A DNA stretch of 64,000 bases from Rhodococcus phenolicus (GTDB lineage Bacteria > Actinomycetota > Actinomycetes > Mycobacteriales > Mycobacteriaceae), in the NCBI RefSeq assembly GCF_001646785.1, contig NZ_LRRH01000024.1, positions 1 through 64,000 on the forward strand, written 5' to 3'. The notes under the pieces are model-generated. The model saw only the letters and a program-made list of their open reading frames with translations. It made no database searches and was not told the origin of the DNA. This document shows, piece by piece, positions 8,875 through 16,227 of this stretch; positions within the stretch are counted from its first letter, which is position 1, and each line of letters starts with the position of its first letter. The position numbers and the translations under genes were made by a program.

Positions 8875-9201
8875 TCACGCGCACACCAATTGTTTCCGAG
8901 GGCGTCCCCGGGGGCGCTTGCGCGCGACCACGGTCCCGTGGTCGAGGATCTCGCCTCCCCACACGCCCCACGGCTCGGCGCGATCGAGTGCCGCCGCGAG
9001 GCAACGCGCGCGGACAGGGCAGTCGGTGCACAGCGCCTTGGCCTGCTCGAGCTCGGCCGGGGTCTCGGCGAACCACAGGTCGGGGTTGTCCTGTCGGCAC
9101 GGGAGTTCGCGCACACGTGCCGCCCCGGTCCGGTCGATCGCGAAGCCGATCTCGGTCACGGTCGCAGTCGTGGTCGTGGTGGGCACAGTTGCGGTCGGCA
9201 C
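8875..9201 (-). CDS. whiB7: WhiB7 transcriptional regulator of intrinsic antibiotic resistance
   Basis: A 108-residue WhiB-family iron-sulfur protein. The four cluster cysteines are Cys35, Cys58, Cys61 and Cys67, followed by the WhiB turn GVWGG (residues 79-83). A C-terminal AT-hook RPRGRPRK (residues 96-103) distinguishes WhiB7 from other WhiB proteins and binds AT-rich promoter DNA. In relatives WhiB7 pairs with the primary sigma factor and switches on drug-resistance genes when translation is inhibited. The GTG start at 9201 has AAGGAGG upstream at ideal spacing; the open frame continues further upstream but only through leader sequence. The gene lies downstream of uvrD2, as in mycobacteria, and has its own promoter, upstream ORF and attenuator. 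Confidence 0.95.
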   Translation of the reverse strand: MPTATVPTTTTTATVTEIGFAIDRTGAARVRELPCRQDNPDLWFAETPAELEQAKALCTDCPVRARCLAAALDRAEPWGVWGGEILDHGTVVARKRPRGRPRKQLVCA

Positions 9202-9259
9202 AGTGGCCTCCTTCTGGCTGGTTCGAATGATGGAGGCGAACCGATGGCCGGAAAGAGAA

Positions 9260-9292
9260 CGGCCACGGTCCGCTGGGCGGGGTCCGTGGCCG
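9260..9292 (-). terminator. Attenuator-type hairpin in the whiB7 leader
   Basis: A nine-base perfect stem (9260-9268 with 9284-9292) lies between the upstream ORF and whiB7, about 58 bases before the whiB7 start. Read on the reverse strand it is followed by the T-rich tract TTCTCTTTC. Its position agrees with the conditional terminator known in mycobacterial whiB7 leaders. Whether an alternative antiterminator fold exists was not computed. Confidence 0.6.
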
Positions 9293-9307
9293 AAACGATG
9301 GGGCGGG

Positions 9308-9451
9308 TTACCGGGAAATCTCCCGGAACCGGCTTCGGGCCACGGACGGGGCGGCGGCAGCGCGGGCACGATGCGCCCACGGTGCGGCAGCAATGGGCGC
9401 CACGACGCGCGCGGCGGCCAGGTCCGCTGCAACTGCGTTGAAGCCGATCAT
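9308..9451 (-). CDS. Putative upstream ORF in the whiB7 leader (47 codons)
   Basis: An open frame encoding 47 residues beginning MIGFNAVAADL, very rich in Ala and Arg. It starts at ATG 9451 with GAGAAGG about eight bases upstream and ends 15 bases before the attenuator stem. Known whiB7 genes have a translated upstream ORF whose stalled translation allows read-through into whiB7, and this ORF has the right place and orientation. The peptide sequence itself is probably not conserved. The frame is open further upstream to 9535, but the promoter maps inside that extension, so the shorter form is preferred. Confidence 0.5.
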   Translation of the reverse strand: MIGFNAVAADLAAARVVAPIAAAPWAHRARAAAAPSVARSRFREISR

Positions 9452-9508
9452 CGTGGCCACCTTCTCACATCGTTCGCGCACGAGCTCTTCCCGTGACAAC
9501 GTCATCCA

Positions 9509-9545
9509 GCCTAGATATGCGACCATCGATCGCACAAGTTATTTT
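9509..9545 (-). promoter_or_regulatory. WhiB7-autoregulated promoter of whiB7
   Basis: On the reverse strand a TTGTGC -35 box (9538-9533), an 18-base spacer and a TAGGCT -10 box (9514-9509) are visible. Immediately upstream is AAAAT followed by AAC, placing an AT-rich element three bases before the -35 box. This is the arrangement described for WhiB7-dependent promoters. It lies just after the uvrD2 stop codon. Confidence 0.7.
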
Positions 9546-9563
9546 CTACCTGCGGTTTCACCT

Positions 9564-11696
9564 TCAGATGTCGAGAGTGTCCGCGGTCCGTTCGCCCCGC
9601 ACGAGTGCCAGCACGTCCTCGCCGTACTGCTCGAGCTTCTTCGCGCCGATCCCCGGGATCGCCACCAGTGACCGGGTGTCACCGGGCCGCTGCTCGGCGA
9701 TCGCGACGAGGGTGTTGTCGCTGAACACGACGTAGGCCGGAACCTTCTGCTCCTTCGAGCGTTCCCGCCGCCAGTTCTTGAGTGCCACCAGCAGATCCTC
9801 GTCGAGGTTCGACGGGCAGGTTTCACAGCGGCCCAGCATCGTCGACGTCGACCCCATCAGCGGCTTGCCGCACACCCGGCACTGGGGCCGCTTCTTCTTC
9901 GACGGCGGCGGTGTCGCGATCCGGGACGCCGGCGAGTCCTCCGGAATGAGCCCGTGCAGGAACCGGGACCGGCGACGTGACCGGCGACCGCCCTCGCTGC
10001 GCGACAGGGCCCACGACAGGTGCAGGTGGACGCGGGCACGGGTCACCCCCACATACAGCAGGCGGCGCTCTTCCTCGATACCCGCCTCGTCCGGCGGGGT
10101 GTTGCTGTCGCCGGTGACATGGGTGATGGGCAGCGTGCCGTCCGTGAGGCCGACGAGGAACACCGCGTCCCATTCCAGGCCCTTGGCGGCGTGCAACGAC
10201 GCGAGCGTCACCCCCTGCACGGTCGGGGGCTGCCGCGCTTCGGCGCGCGCAGCGAGGTCGCGCAACAACTCGTCGAGGGTGAGCTCGGGCTGGTGTTCGA
10301 GCAGTTCCTCGGTGAGCGCGACGAGCGCGGTCAGCGACGCCCAGCGTTCCCGGGCCTGCGCACCGGCCGGTTCGGTGTCGGTGAGCCCGAGCGGGACCAG
10401 GACCGCCCGGACGAGCGTGACGAGCCCGGTGCCTCGACCCGACTCCTCGGGCAGGTCGTCGCGAGCATGGACCTGCCGCAGCGCGTTGACGGCCTGCCGC
10501 ACCTCGTCGCGCTGGAAGAACCCCTCGCCGCCGCGCACCTGATACGGGATTCCGGCCTGCGTGAACGCCTGCTCGTACACCTCCGACTGCGCGTTGATCC
10601 GGTACAGCACCGCGATCTCGGCGGCGTCGACGCCGTCGCGCAGCAGCTTCGCGATCGCCTTCGCGACAGCGGTGGCCTCGGCCGGTTCGTCGTCGTACTC
10701 GGCGAAGTGGGGTTCCGGGCCCGGTGGACGCTGCCCGATCAGCTGCAGCCGGGTGCCGGCGATGCGGCCGCGGGCCGCGCCGATCACCCGGTTGGCGAGA
10801 TCGACGACCTCCGGCGTGGAGCGATAGTCGCGTTCGAGACGCACGATCGTCGCATCCGGGAAGCGCCGGGTGAAATCGAGCAGGTACTTCGGGGTGGCGC
10901 CGGTGAACGAATAGATGGTCTGGTTGGCGTCGCCGACGACGGTCAGGTCGTCGCGATCGCCGAGCCACGCATCCAGCACCCGCTGCTGCAAGGGCGTGAC
11001 GTCCTGGTATTCGTCGACGACGAAGCAGCGGTACCGGTCGCGGAACTCCTCGGCGACGGCGCTGTTCTCCTCGAGTGCGCTGGCGGTGTGCAGCAGCAGG
11101 TCGTCGAAGTCGAGGTACATCCCCTCGTCGCGCACCTTGAGCTTCTCGTAGATCTCGTAGACGGCCGCCACCCGCGACGCCTCGGCCGGAGGTTCGCGGC
11201 GGACCCGTTCGACCGCGGCCGGATAGTCCTCGGGCGCGATGAGCGAGCCCTTCGCCCATTCGATCTCGGAGAGCAGGTCGCGCACGGTGTCGGTGTCGGT
11301 CGCGAACTTGGCGCGGTGCGCGGCCTGCGACACGACCGCGAACTTGCGGTCGAGCAGTTGCCACGGGATGTCGCCGACGACCTGCGGCCAGAAATACCGC
11401 AGCTGCCGCAGTGCGGCGGCATGGAAGGTGCGGGCCTGCACCGGTGCGCCCGATCCGCCGACGCCGAGTGCGCGCAGGCGTGAGCGCATCTCCCCGGCTG
11501 CGCGCGCGGTGAACGTCACTGCGAGGACCTGTCCGGCGGAGACGTGACCTGCGGAGACGAGGTGCGCGATGCGCCGGGTGATGGTGCGCGTCTTGCCGGT
11601 GCCGGCGCCGGCGAGCACGCACACCGGTCCGCGAGGGGCGAGCACCGCCGCCGCCTGCTCTGGGTCCAGCCCGTCCACCGCCGCATCCGCTCGCAT
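9564..11696 (-). CDS. uvrD2: ATP-dependent DNA helicase UvrD2
   Basis: A 710-residue superfamily 1 helicase. Walker A is GAGTGKTRT near residue 31, and DEYQDVTP is the Walker B/motif II. The 2B region and motif VI ([13 protein letters not shown]) follow. The C-terminal part has a CRVC...CETC tetracysteine zinc motif and then an HRDC domain ending in a helix-hairpin-like [13 protein letters not shown]. The tetracysteine plus HRDC architecture is that of UvrD2, not UvrD1 or PcrA. The length matches mycobacterial UvrD2 (about 700). I chose ATG 11696 ([14 protein letters not shown]); ATG 11705 or 11708 would add three or four residues. It is divergent from the mycoredoxin gene. Confidence 0.93.
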   Translation of the reverse strand: MRADAAVDGLDPEQAAAVLAPRGPVCVLAGAGTGKTRTITRRIAHLVSAGHVSAGQVLAVTFTARAAGEMRSRLRALGVGGSGAPVQARTFHAAALRQLRYFWPQVVGDIPWQLLDRKFAVVSQAAHRAKFATDTDTVRDLLSEIEWAKGSLIAPEDYPAAVERVRREPPAEASRVAAVYEIYEKLKVRDEGMYLDFDDLLLHTASALEENSAVAEEFRDRYRCFVVDEYQDVTPLQQRVLDAWLGDRDDLTVVGDANQTIYSFTGATPKYLLDFTRRFPDATIVRLERDYRSTPEVVDLANRVIGAARGRIAGTRLQLIGQRPPGPEPHFAEYDDEPAEATAVAKAIAKLLRDGVDAAEIAVLYRINAQSEVYEQAFTQAGIPYQVRGGEGFFQRDEVRQAVNALRQVHARDDLPEESGRGTGLVTLVRAVLVPLGLTDTEPAGAQARERWASLTALVALTEELLEHQPELTLDELLRDLAARAEARQPPTVQGVTLASLHAAKGLEWDAVFLVGLTDGTLPITHVTGDSNTPPDEAGIEEERRLLYVGVTRARVHLHLSWALSRSEGGRRSRRRSRFLHGLIPEDSPASRIATPPPSKKKRPQCRVCGKPLMGSTSTMLGRCETCPSNLDEDLLVALKNWRRERSKEQKVPAYVVFSDNTLVAIAEQRPGDTRSLVAIPGIGAKKLEQYGEDVLALVRGERTADTLDI

Positions 11697-11782
11697 GGCC
11701 CCCATCATGGCAGTGCGTCCCGACAGCCCGTTGCCGCGACTCCCCCGACGACTGTGGCGCAGAACACATTCGGCACCCTGCC

Positions 11783-11810
11783 GGGAACAGATCGGCCCCG
11801 ATGTGGTGTT
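11783..11810 (+). promoter_or_regulatory. SigH-type promoter in front of the mycoredoxin gene
   Basis: GGGAACA (11783-11789), an 18-base spacer and GTT (11808-11810) fit the SigH/SigR-type pattern GGGAAYA-N16/18-GTT. The ATG at 11820 follows nine bases later, so the transcript would be leaderless or almost so. A thiol-redox gene under SigH control makes sense biologically, and sigH is in this window. The assignment is by motif only. Confidence 0.5.
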
Positions 11811-11819
11811 GTCGCCGAC

Positions 11820-12074
11820 ATGACCACGAGTGACGCCTCTGCCCTCACGATGTACTCGACCACCTGGTGTGGCTACTGCCGGCGCCTGAAGACGCAGCTC
11901 GATGCGAACGGCATCGCGTACACCGAGATCGACATCGAGGCCGATCCGGCCGCCGCGGAGTTCGTCGGCAGCGTCAACGGCGGCAATCATGTCGTGCCGA
12001 CCGTCAAGTACGCGGACGGCAGCACCGCGACCAACCCGTCGCTGGTCGAGGTGAAGGCCGCGCTGGGCCTGTAG
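11820..12074 (+). CDS. mrx1: Mycoredoxin-1 (glutaredoxin-like)
   Basis: An 84-residue glutaredoxin-fold protein with active site Cys17-Gly-Tyr-Cys20 and the cis-proline segment HVVPTV. This is the mycoredoxin-1 family (Rv3198A type), which reduces mycothiol mixed disulfides in the cytosol. The size and the CGYC motif match. Start ATG 11820 is preceded by a SigH-like promoter and no clear ribosome binding site. It is divergent from uvrD2 and convergent with the SDR gene. An NrdH-type redoxin is the alternative but usually has CVQC or CMQC. Confidence 0.92.
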   Translation: MTTSDASALTMYSTTWCGYCRRLKTQLDANGIAYTEIDIEADPAAAEFVGSVNGGNHVVPTVKYADGSTATNPSLVEVKAALGL

Positions 12075-12098
12075 ACACTCCCCCGTTCACGGCAAGAG

Positions 12099-12944
12099 TC
12101 ATCCAGCCGGCTCGGCGATCGCGTGTTCCGCGGCCCGGCTCACCTCCGCCCACGCCGTCCAGGTGGCGATCCGCTGCCGAGCTGCCGCGATCGCCGCGTC
12201 GAGCACCACGTCGCCCAGAATCAGCCGCAGCGGCGGATCGTCGCTCTCGACGAGGGCCAGCACCGCCTCGGCCGCGAGCGCCGGATCGCTGTCGACGCTG
12301 CCGCCGCTCGCGGCCGAGAGATCCTCGCGGACCTGCGCGTAGTCGGCGAGCGGCTCGGTCGTCTCCATCGCGGCGTAGAGGCCGGTCCAGTACCCGCCGG
12401 GTTCGACGATGGTGACCGCTGCGCCGAACGGGGCGAGTTCGGCGGCGAACGCTTCGCTCATTCCCTCGAGCGCGAACTTGCTCGCACTGTAGAGGCCGAC
12501 GGTCGGGCCGGTGACGACACCACCGATGCTCGAGATCTGCACCAGATGACCCGACCCCTGGGCGCGCAGAATCGGGGCGGCGGCCTGGCTCACCCACAGC
12601 GCGCCGAAGAAGTTCGTTTCCATCTGCGCGCGGGCCTGGTCCTCGGTGTATTCCTCGACGAAGCCCATCGACATGGTGCCGGCGTTGTTGATCACGACGT
12701 CGAGGCGCCCGAACCGTGCGACGGCCCGTTCCACGGCGAGGAATACCGCCGAGCGGTCGGTCACATCCACGGTGAGTGCGAGCACCCGTGGATCACCGCC
12801 CAGATCGGCGAGGCTCTCGGCAGTGCGGGACACCGCCACGACGCGGTCCCCGGCGTCGAGTGCGGCCCGCACGAATGCGCGACCGAGCCCGCGGCCCGCG
12901 CCGGTGACGAACCACACGCGGGGCGTGTCGGATGATCGGGTCAT
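12099..12944 (-). CDS. Short-chain dehydrogenase/reductase (SDR)
   Basis: A 281-residue classical SDR. The Rossmann motif GAGRGLG lies near the N-terminus, NNAG near residue 88, and the catalytic residues are Ser (QISSIGG), Tyr and Lys (YSASK). The substrate is unknown. The ATG at 12944 has GGGAGGAC just upstream. It is divergent from a TetR-type regulator, and two related palindromes lie in the 120-base gap between them, so the SDR is probably repressed by that regulator. This pair is not part of the gene order I know from M. tuberculosis at this place and is likely an accessory insertion. Confidence 0.92.
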   Translation of the reverse strand: MTRSSDTPRVWFVTGAGRGLGRAFVRAALDAGDRVVAVSRTAESLADLGGDPRVLALTVDVTDRSAVFLAVERAVARFGRLDVVINNAGTMSMGFVEEYTEDQARAQMETNFFGALWVSQAAAPILRAQGSGHLVQISSIGGVVTGPTVGLYSASKFALEGMSEAFAAELAPFGAAVTIVEPGGYWTGLYAAMETTEPLADYAQVREDLSAASGGSVDSDPALAAEAVLALVESDDPPLRLILGDVVLDAAIAAARQRIATWTAWAEVSRAAEHAIAEPAG

Positions 12945-12974
12945 GAGTCCTCCCGGGTTTCGATCCATCCTGAA

Positions 12975-12993
12975 ACGAGACGGACCGTCTCGT
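12975..12993. promoter_or_regulatory. TetR operator, perfect palindrome
   Basis: ACGAGACGG-A-CCGTCTCGT is a 19-base perfect palindrome, 31 bases before the SDR start. A second, imperfect copy lies at 13026-13044. It is the likely binding site of the divergent TetR-type regulator. Confidence 0.72.
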
Positions 12994-13025
12994 CTCATCG
13001 AGAATGAGCCATAGCTCGGCCGCTG

Positions 13026-13044
13026 TCAAGACGAACCGTCTCGT
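13026..13044. promoter_or_regulatory. Second TetR operator and leaderless promoter of the TetR gene
   Basis: This copy keeps the right half-site CCGTCTCGT exactly, while the left half has mismatches. It ends eight bases before the -10 box TAGGCT (13053-13058), whose spacing to ATG 13065 predicts a leaderless transcript. Binding here should block the -35 region, giving autorepression. Confidence 0.6.
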
Positions 13045-13064
13045 CTAGTTGCTAGGCTGGCGGC

Positions 13065-13670
13065 ATGCCCGATCGCGCCACCCCCGACACCACCCGACGC
13101 AGCGCCGCCGCCCGCAGCGCCATCCTCGATGCCGCCGTCGAACTCGTCGGCGACGCCGGCTACGCCAAGCTGTCCATCGAGGCCATCGCCGCGCGCGCGG
13201 GCGTCGGCAAGCAGACCATCTATCGCTGGTGGCCTTCCAAGGGTTCGGTGCTCCTCGACGCGTACCTCCGGCTGAGCACCGGGGACGATCCCCAGCAGCC
13301 CGCTGCCCTTCCCGACACCGGCGATCTCGCCGCCGACCTCCGGACCGTGCTGCACGCGATCGTCGCCGAATTCACCGATCCGCGCTTCGAGCGGCCGTTG
13401 CGGGCCGTGACCCTCGCGGTGCTCACCGACACCGCACTCGCGGAGGAATACCGGACGCGGGTCGACGGACCGGTGCGCGAGGCGAAGATTCGGCGACTGC
13501 GGATCGCTCGCGAATCGGGGCAACTCGCACCCGACACCGATCTCGACGTCGCGCTGGACACGATCTTCGCACCCCTCACCCAGCGCTGGCTGTTCGGAAC
13601 CGGTCCACTGACAACGGAATACGCCGACGAACTCATCGAGACCGCACTCGTCGGATTGTCACCGCGCTAG
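13065..13670 (+). CDS. TetR/AcrR family transcriptional regulator
   Basis: A 201-residue TetR-type repressor. The N-terminal helix-turn-helix spans about residues 15-60, with IEAIAARAGVGKQTIYRWW as the recognition part and its tryptophan pair. The C-terminal domain is a ligand-binding helical bundle. It is encoded divergently from an SDR enzyme, with two palindromic operators between, so it probably controls the SDR and itself. ATG 13065 follows TAGGCT at leaderless spacing. The inducer is unknown. It ends 16 bases before the convergent nudC stop. Confidence 0.92.
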   Translation: MPDRATPDTTRRSAAARSAILDAAVELVGDAGYAKLSIEAIAARAGVGKQTIYRWWPSKGSVLLDAYLRLSTGDDPQQPAALPDTGDLAADLRTVLHAIVAEFTDPRFERPLRAVTLAVLTDTALAEEYRTRVDGPVREAKIRRLRIARESGQLAPDTDLDVALDTIFAPLTQRWLFGTGPLTTEYADELIETALVGLSPR

Positions 13671-13686
13671 CGCGGGCACCGGAGAC

Positions 13687-14586
13687 TCAGGCGTTCGCCC
13701 AGCCCTCGAGCATGCCGCGCGCAATCGAGATGGATCCGGGCAGCAACAGCGGTGCGTCCTCGGACGACGCCCAGTCCCCGATCTCGAGCGCCGCGCGCAC
13801 CTGCTCGCGGGTGAACCATGCAGCCTCGGCGATCTCACCGTCCTGGAATTCGAACGGCTGGTCCGGGTCGGCGACCGCCGCGAATCCGAGCATCACCGAC
13901 CGCGGGAACGGCCACGGCTGGCTGCCCAGGTAGCGGATGTCGCGCACGTCGAGCCCGACCTCCTCGCGGATCTCCCGGGCCACACACGATTCGAGGGATT
14001 CGCCGGCCTCGACGAATCCGGCGAGCACCGAGAACCGGCGCTCGGGCCACGTCGGTTGCCGGGCGAGGAGCACACGGTCGCCGTCGTCGTGCACGAGGCA
14101 GATGATCGCCGGGTCGGTGCGCGGGAACTCCTCGTGACCGCTGACGGTGCTGATGCGGGACCATCCGGACATCGTCGGTTCGGTCGCGGATCCGTCGATC
14201 GCGCTGAAGCCGGCCTGATCGTGCCAGTTCAGCAATGCCACCGCACTGACCATCAGATCGGCGTCGGAACTGTCGAGGCGTTCACCCAGCCGCCGCAGGT
14301 CCGACACCGGCCCCGTCTGGGCGAGGACGCGGACCGCCCACACGTGCCGGCCCTCGCGCACCCCCAGGAAGACCGCGCCGGCTTGAGGTTCGGGGCCCAG
14401 TTCGAGTGCCTTGCCGAACACGACCGCGTCTCCGTCGACCGGAACCTGCCCGCGCCGGTCGACGCGCAACAGCCGGGCCTGCGCCCAGCCGGCACGCAGC
14501 GCGTCGACGTCGGAGCGCAGTTCCTCGGCGCGGTCGACGACGGTACGGGAGAGCAACGGGGTGCCGGAGAGCTCGAAACGGGTCAC
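13687..14586 (-). CDS. nudC: NAD(+) diphosphatase NudC, zinc ribbon cysteines lost
   Basis: A 299-residue Nudix hydrolase (Rv3199c type) that cleaves NADH/NAD and can remove NAD caps from RNA. The Nudix box GFVEAGESLE...REIREEVG is intact. The NudC signature SQPWPFP follows shortly after it and identifies the subfamily. The central zinc-ribbon region (around HDQAGFSAIDGSA) has none of the four cysteines found in E. coli NudC. The GTG start at 14586 gives VTRFELSGTPLLSR. The gene lies 34 bases downstream of the channel gene on the same strand and is probably co-transcribed with it. Confidence 0.92.
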   Translation of the reverse strand: MTRFELSGTPLLSRTVVDRAEELRSDVDALRAGWAQARLLRVDRRGQVPVDGDAVVFGKALELGPEPQAGAVFLGVREGRHVWAVRVLAQTGPVSDLRRLGERLDSSDADLMVSAVALLNWHDQAGFSAIDGSATEPTMSGWSRISTVSGHEEFPRTDPAIICLVHDDGDRVLLARQPTWPERRFSVLAGFVEAGESLESCVAREIREEVGLDVRDIRYLGSQPWPFPRSVMLGFAAVADPDQPFEFQDGEIAEAAWFTREQVRAALEIGDWASSEDAPLLLPGSISIARGMLEGWANA

Positions 14587-14620
14587 GCCCTGCACCTTAA
14601 CCGCGCAGCGCGAGCATCGA

Positions 14621-15688
14621 TCAGGCAGACACCCTGCGGATGTAGAGCAACTTGTCGTTCGCCTCGACGGCGTCGACCTCCGGGGCGCCGATGCGCAGCA
14701 GGCGGCCGTCCCGGACGACGCCGAGCACGATGTCGGACAGGTGCCGCGGCGATCCACCGACCTCGCCCGGCTCGACGTCGCGCTCGGCGATCGCGAACCC
14801 GGCCTCCGGGGTCAGGAGATCCTCGATCATCTCCACGACGTTCGGGGTGGTCGTCGCGATGCCCAGGAGCCGGCCCGCGGTTTCGGAGGAGATGACCACC
14901 GAGTCCGCACCGGACTGTCGTAGCAGGTGGGTGTTCTCGGACTCCCGGATCGCGGCGACGATCTTTGCCTTCGGGGCGATCTCGCGGGCGCTGAGCGTGA
15001 CCAGCACGGCGGTGTCGTCGCGGTTCGCGGCGACGATGACCGCCGAAGCGTGCTGCACACCGGCCAGGCGCAGCACGTCCGACTTCGTCGCCGACCCCTG
15101 CACCGTCACCAGTCCCTGCCCGGCCGCCGTCTCCAGCACGACCGGGTCCATGTCGACGACCACGATGTCCGACGGCGCGATGCCGTCGCCGAGCATGGCG
15201 TCGACGGCGGTACGGCCCTTCGTGCCGTAGCCGATGACGACGGTGTGATTACGCACTCTGCGCCTCCAACGCTGAATCTTGAACGCCTGGCGGGAATTCT
15301 CGGTCAGGGCCGACAGGGTCGTACCGACCAGGACGATGAGGAAGAAGATCCGTAGCGGGGTGATCACCAGGACGTTGATCAGCCGCGCCTCCGGGGTGAA
15401 CGGGGTGATGTCGCCGTATCCGGTGGTGGAGAGCGACACCGTCGCGTAGTAGATGCAGTCGAGCAGGGACATCTCGTTGTCCTGCACGTCGCGATACCCG
15501 TCGCGGTCGATGTAGACGACCAGAACCGCCAAGGTCAGTGCGATGACCGCGTATCCGATCCGCCGGGCGATCGCCACGGCGGGACTCTGCTGTTCCTGCG
15601 GCACCCGCAGGACGCCGACGAGCGCGAAATCCGGGCGCTCGGTGAGCTGATCGGAGCGGCTGAACCGCGCGCGCAACCTGCCGGGCAT
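14621..15688 (-). CDS. Two-TM potassium channel-like protein with RCK domain
   Basis: A 355-residue ion channel (Rv3200c type). A first membrane helix lies around residues 44-61. The pore loop with selectivity filter TTGYGD follows, then a second helix (about 100-125). The C-terminal half is a cytoplasmic RCK/TrkA-N domain with the nucleotide motif GYGTKGR and then a TrkA-C-like tail. The filter predicts K+ selectivity; ligand gating by NAD(H) or Ca2+ is possible for RCK domains. ATG 15688 gives MPGRLRARFSR. It is divergent from the DoxX-like gene. Confidence 0.9.
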   Translation of the reverse strand: MPGRLRARFSRSDQLTERPDFALVGVLRVPQEQQSPAVAIARRIGYAVIALTLAVLVVYIDRDGYRDVQDNEMSLLDCIYYATVSLSTTGYGDITPFTPEARLINVLVITPLRIFFLIVLVGTTLSALTENSRQAFKIQRWRRRVRNHTVVIGYGTKGRTAVDAMLGDGIAPSDIVVVDMDPVVLETAAGQGLVTVQGSATKSDVLRLAGVQHASAVIVAANRDDTAVLVTLSAREIAPKAKIVAAIRESENTHLLRQSGADSVVISSETAGRLLGIATTTPNVVEMIEDLLTPEAGFAIAERDVEPGEVGGSPRHLSDIVLGVVRDGRLLRIGAPEVDAVEANDKLLYIRRVSA

Positions 15689-15768
15689 TGCGTGGACTCC
15701 ACCTCTTCGTCGTCGGTTGCCGGCACCGAATCGTGCCGACGTCGCGTCGCAGCCTACGCGTAGACGGC

Positions 15769-15774
15769 TACCGT
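15769..15774 (+). promoter_or_regulatory. -10 box for a leaderless DoxX-like transcript
   Basis: TACCGT matches TANNNT and ends seven bases before ATG 15782. No Shine-Dalgarno sequence lies between, so translation probably begins at the 5' end of the mRNA. Confidence 0.5.
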
Positions 15775-15781
15775 GGCGCAC

Positions 15782-16180
15782 ATGTCCACACAACCGAACC
15801 GCGCGGCCGCCCTGCGGCTCGCTTCGCTCCTGCTCGGCTCCGGAACGCTGCACTTCGTGCGCCCGCAACCGTTCGACCGGATCGTGCCGAGGGCGTTGCC
15901 GGGCGATGCCCGGGCCTACACCTACGCCTCGGGGGTCGCGGAACTGGCCGTCGGTACCGCACTGGTGGTTCCGCGGACGAGACGGCTGGGTGGGGCGCTC
16001 GCCGCCGCCCTGTTCGTCGCGGTGTTCCCGGCCAACATCCAGATGGCCGTGTCGTGGTGGCGCAGCGACCGGATGTCCCCCGCTGCCAAGGCGATCGCGG
16101 GTGCGCGACTGCCCCTGCAGATTCCACTGGTCACCGAGGCCGTGAAGGTCTGGCGCGGAACCGGCCGACGCGCGTCCTGA
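15782..16180 (+). CDS. DoxX-like small membrane protein
   Basis: A 132-residue protein with about four hydrophobic segments, which I read as a DoxX/MauE-type membrane protein. It starts AALRLASLLLGSGTLHFVRP, a typical DoxX-like beginning, and has conserved-looking FPANIQMAVSWW. Proteins of this type are linked to redox or thiol homeostasis in some actinobacteria, but no function can be given here. ATG 15782 fits a leaderless start; the in-frame GTG at 15773 overlaps the -10 box. It stands alone between two reverse-strand operons. Confidence 0.75.
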   Translation: MSTQPNRAAALRLASLLLGSGTLHFVRPQPFDRIVPRALPGDARAYTYASGVAELAVGTALVVPRTRRLGGALAAALFVAVFPANIQMAVSWWRSDRMSPAAKAIAGARLPLQIPLVTEAVKVWRGTGRRAS

Positions 16181-16227
16181 GGGAAGGGAGTGCGGTTCCG
16201 GCCGGTGCCACCCCCGGCCGGGCGCCG

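Noticed and set aside
15763-16180. Longer start (GTG 15773) for the DoxX-like protein
   Set aside because: It overlaps the -10 box; the ATG at 15782 is better placed.
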